Below the pieces are notes generated by a model. It saw only the letters and a list, made by a program, of their open reading frames with translations, had not been told where the DNA came from and ran no database searches. The position numbers and the translations under genes are program-made. Shown here piece by piece: positions 63,136-64,000 of a DNA stretch of 64,000 nucleotides. Location: assembly GCA_035528395.1 (NCBI GenBank), contig DATKYR010000112.1, positions 22,790-86,789 of the forward strand, in the 5' to 3' direction. How positions within the stretch are numbered: the first letter of the stretch is position 1; each line of letters begins with the position of its first letter. This stretch comes from NIOZ-UU13 sp035528395. Lineage in GTDB: Bacteria; Planctomycetota; Phycisphaerae; Sedimentisphaerales; Anaerobacaceae.

Positions 63136-64000
63136 TTATGGAGCCGGAGGATACAGCCGAATATCGTCAAAGTACATTGTACCTGAACCGCCAGCCTGCG
63201 GGTTGTTCTTATTGCCAAGACCAAGGGAAATCGTATTGACATTAGCCAGGTTCACACCCTGGTCTGCAAAGGCTTGCAGGTCGATAGTCCATTCCGTCCA
63301 GGTAGTTGCCTGGGCTGCATCAGGATTATCATTAGTAACGATCGCATTGCCGTTGAGAGCAACATATAAAGTCTCAGCAGCGTTATCCGAATTGCCTCTG
63401 AACCAGATCGTCAGCTTGTTGACACCATTCTCGGTCCAGTCACGCGGATAAGTCAGCGTTAAAGTTGCCTCAGAGTACCCAACACTATTGTCGTATAATA
63501 ATGGCATCGACTGGTTACCACTGTGAACGATAGTTTGCTCGGCAAACGGAGGAGTGTCATAACCAACGAGAGAGCCATTTGTCGGGATGCCGTATCCGTC
63601 TATCCACGCGTTAAATATCCTGTTGCTCCCAGGGTCCTCGGGATTAAGGTCATTGTAGCTCTCGAAATCGTCCACGATAAGGAAGTTGGCCGTCATAAAG
63701 CTCCATACATTACCAGTCCACGGACTGTCGGGATTGACGTTATTAGCCTCGTCAATACGCCAATAGTAGGTGGTATTCCACTGGAGTTTTTCGGGTTCAT
63801 AGCTCTGGGAACCGAGGTCTCCTGCGCCTTTATACTCCGGCGAACTGGTATCGGCATTTCGTACGGCCTCCTGGTCATTGCCGAAGTAAACCTGATGCGA
63901 AGCAGCATAGACTCCCGGCGTCCAGGTAAGAATCGGTGTCTGCTTTATATCCATAGCGCCATTAGCCGGGTCCGGGCTCCCGACGCCGCCCTCAGTAGTA
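63136..64000 (-). CDS. Exported surface protein, C-terminal part (paralog 3)
   Basis: The gene enters from the right edge: the frame is open to 64000, reading TTEGGVGSPDPANGAMDIKQ at the edge, so its start lies outside. Visible are one full fibronectin-like module (HQVYFGNDQEAVRNAD...TYYWRIDEANN) and the DDFESYND...DDIRLYPP domain. It matches residues ~395-683 of the 58116-60167 product with few differences, and DNA similarity is very high. A recent duplication is the simplest reading. Confidence 0.85.
   Translation of the reverse strand, partial: TTEGGVGSPDPANGAMDIKQTPILTWTPGVYAASHQVYFGNDQEAVRNADTSSPEYKGAGDLGSQSYEPEKLQWNTTYYWRIDEANNVNPDSPWTGNVWSFMTANFLIVDDFESYNDLNPEDPGSNRIFNAWIDGYGIPTNGSLVGYDTPPFAEQTIVHSGNQSMPLLYDNSVGYSEATLTLTYPRDWTENGVNKLTIWFRGNSDNAAETLYVALNGNAIVTNDNPDAAQATTWTEWTIDLQAFADQGVNLANVNTISLGLGNKNNPQAGGSGTMYFDDIRLYPPAP

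Overview
The window reads as a chromosomal contig from a member of the Planctomycetota, most likely class Phycisphaerae. This is inferred from gene content, not from a marker-gene placement. Supporting signs are exported proteins with a LamG or fibronectin-like part followed by a shared C-terminal 'DDFESYND...DDIRLY' domain, dockerin-like EF-hand repeats in envelope proteins, PQQ-type beta-propellers, Tat-exported sugar-isomerase-like and TIM-barrel proteins, an enlarged SecA, and an outer-membrane efflux system. About 45 protein genes and one tRNA-Cys are supported. Gene order looks like a mosaic of short operons separated by repeat-rich spacers.

Layout. 1-9.2 kb: end of a lamin-tail-type gene, a CBS-GAF-GGDEF-HD-GYP signalling protein, and a TolC / adaptor / ABC ATPase / FtsX permease efflux operon on the minus strand. 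9.5-13.8 kb: tRNA-Cys, macro-domain protein, zinc alcohol dehydrogenase, ferritin-like protein, small lipoprotein and an RNase HII-like protein. 14.0-16.1 kb: the most unusual region. A strong promoter drives a phage-type protein with a RAMP-like glycine-rich C-terminus. It is followed by about 460 bp of phase-locked five-base GCNNN units interrupted by six-base GCAANN units, then a TIR-domain protein with its own candidate promoter. 16.4-17.1 kb: ~118-bp tandem repeats. 17-30.5 kb: exported enzymes and propeller proteins, a short Rho, a methyltransferase, an S2P protease, and remnants of LamG and uroporphyrinogen-decarboxylase-like genes. 30.8-37 kb: NhaC antiporter, then an ECF sigma / dockerin-bearing membrane protein / cohesin-like protein / VIT-vWA lipoprotein operon. 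37-45.5 kb: SecA, EF-P, AsmA-like, DUF481, MscS and a small lipoprotein. 46-55.5 kb: repeats, methyltransferase, flippase-like membrane protein, divergent SHMT, RseP, DXR and a PocR/AraC regulator. 56-64 kb: an exported toroid-like protein and three related surface proteins.

A second theme is the number of small non-autonomous repeats. At least three terminal-inverted-repeat families are present in several copies with no transposase in the window. One copy lies 29 bp upstream of the sigma-factor start, and a tandem pair appears to truncate a small reading frame. Short palindromic repeats are also inserted in frame inside coding regions (the GAF domain, a dockerin-like domain and the lamin-tail protein).

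The best candidate for an undescribed system is the 14.0-15.2 kb cassette (RAMP-like protein plus GCNNN array). Whether the neighbouring TIR protein belongs to it is open.
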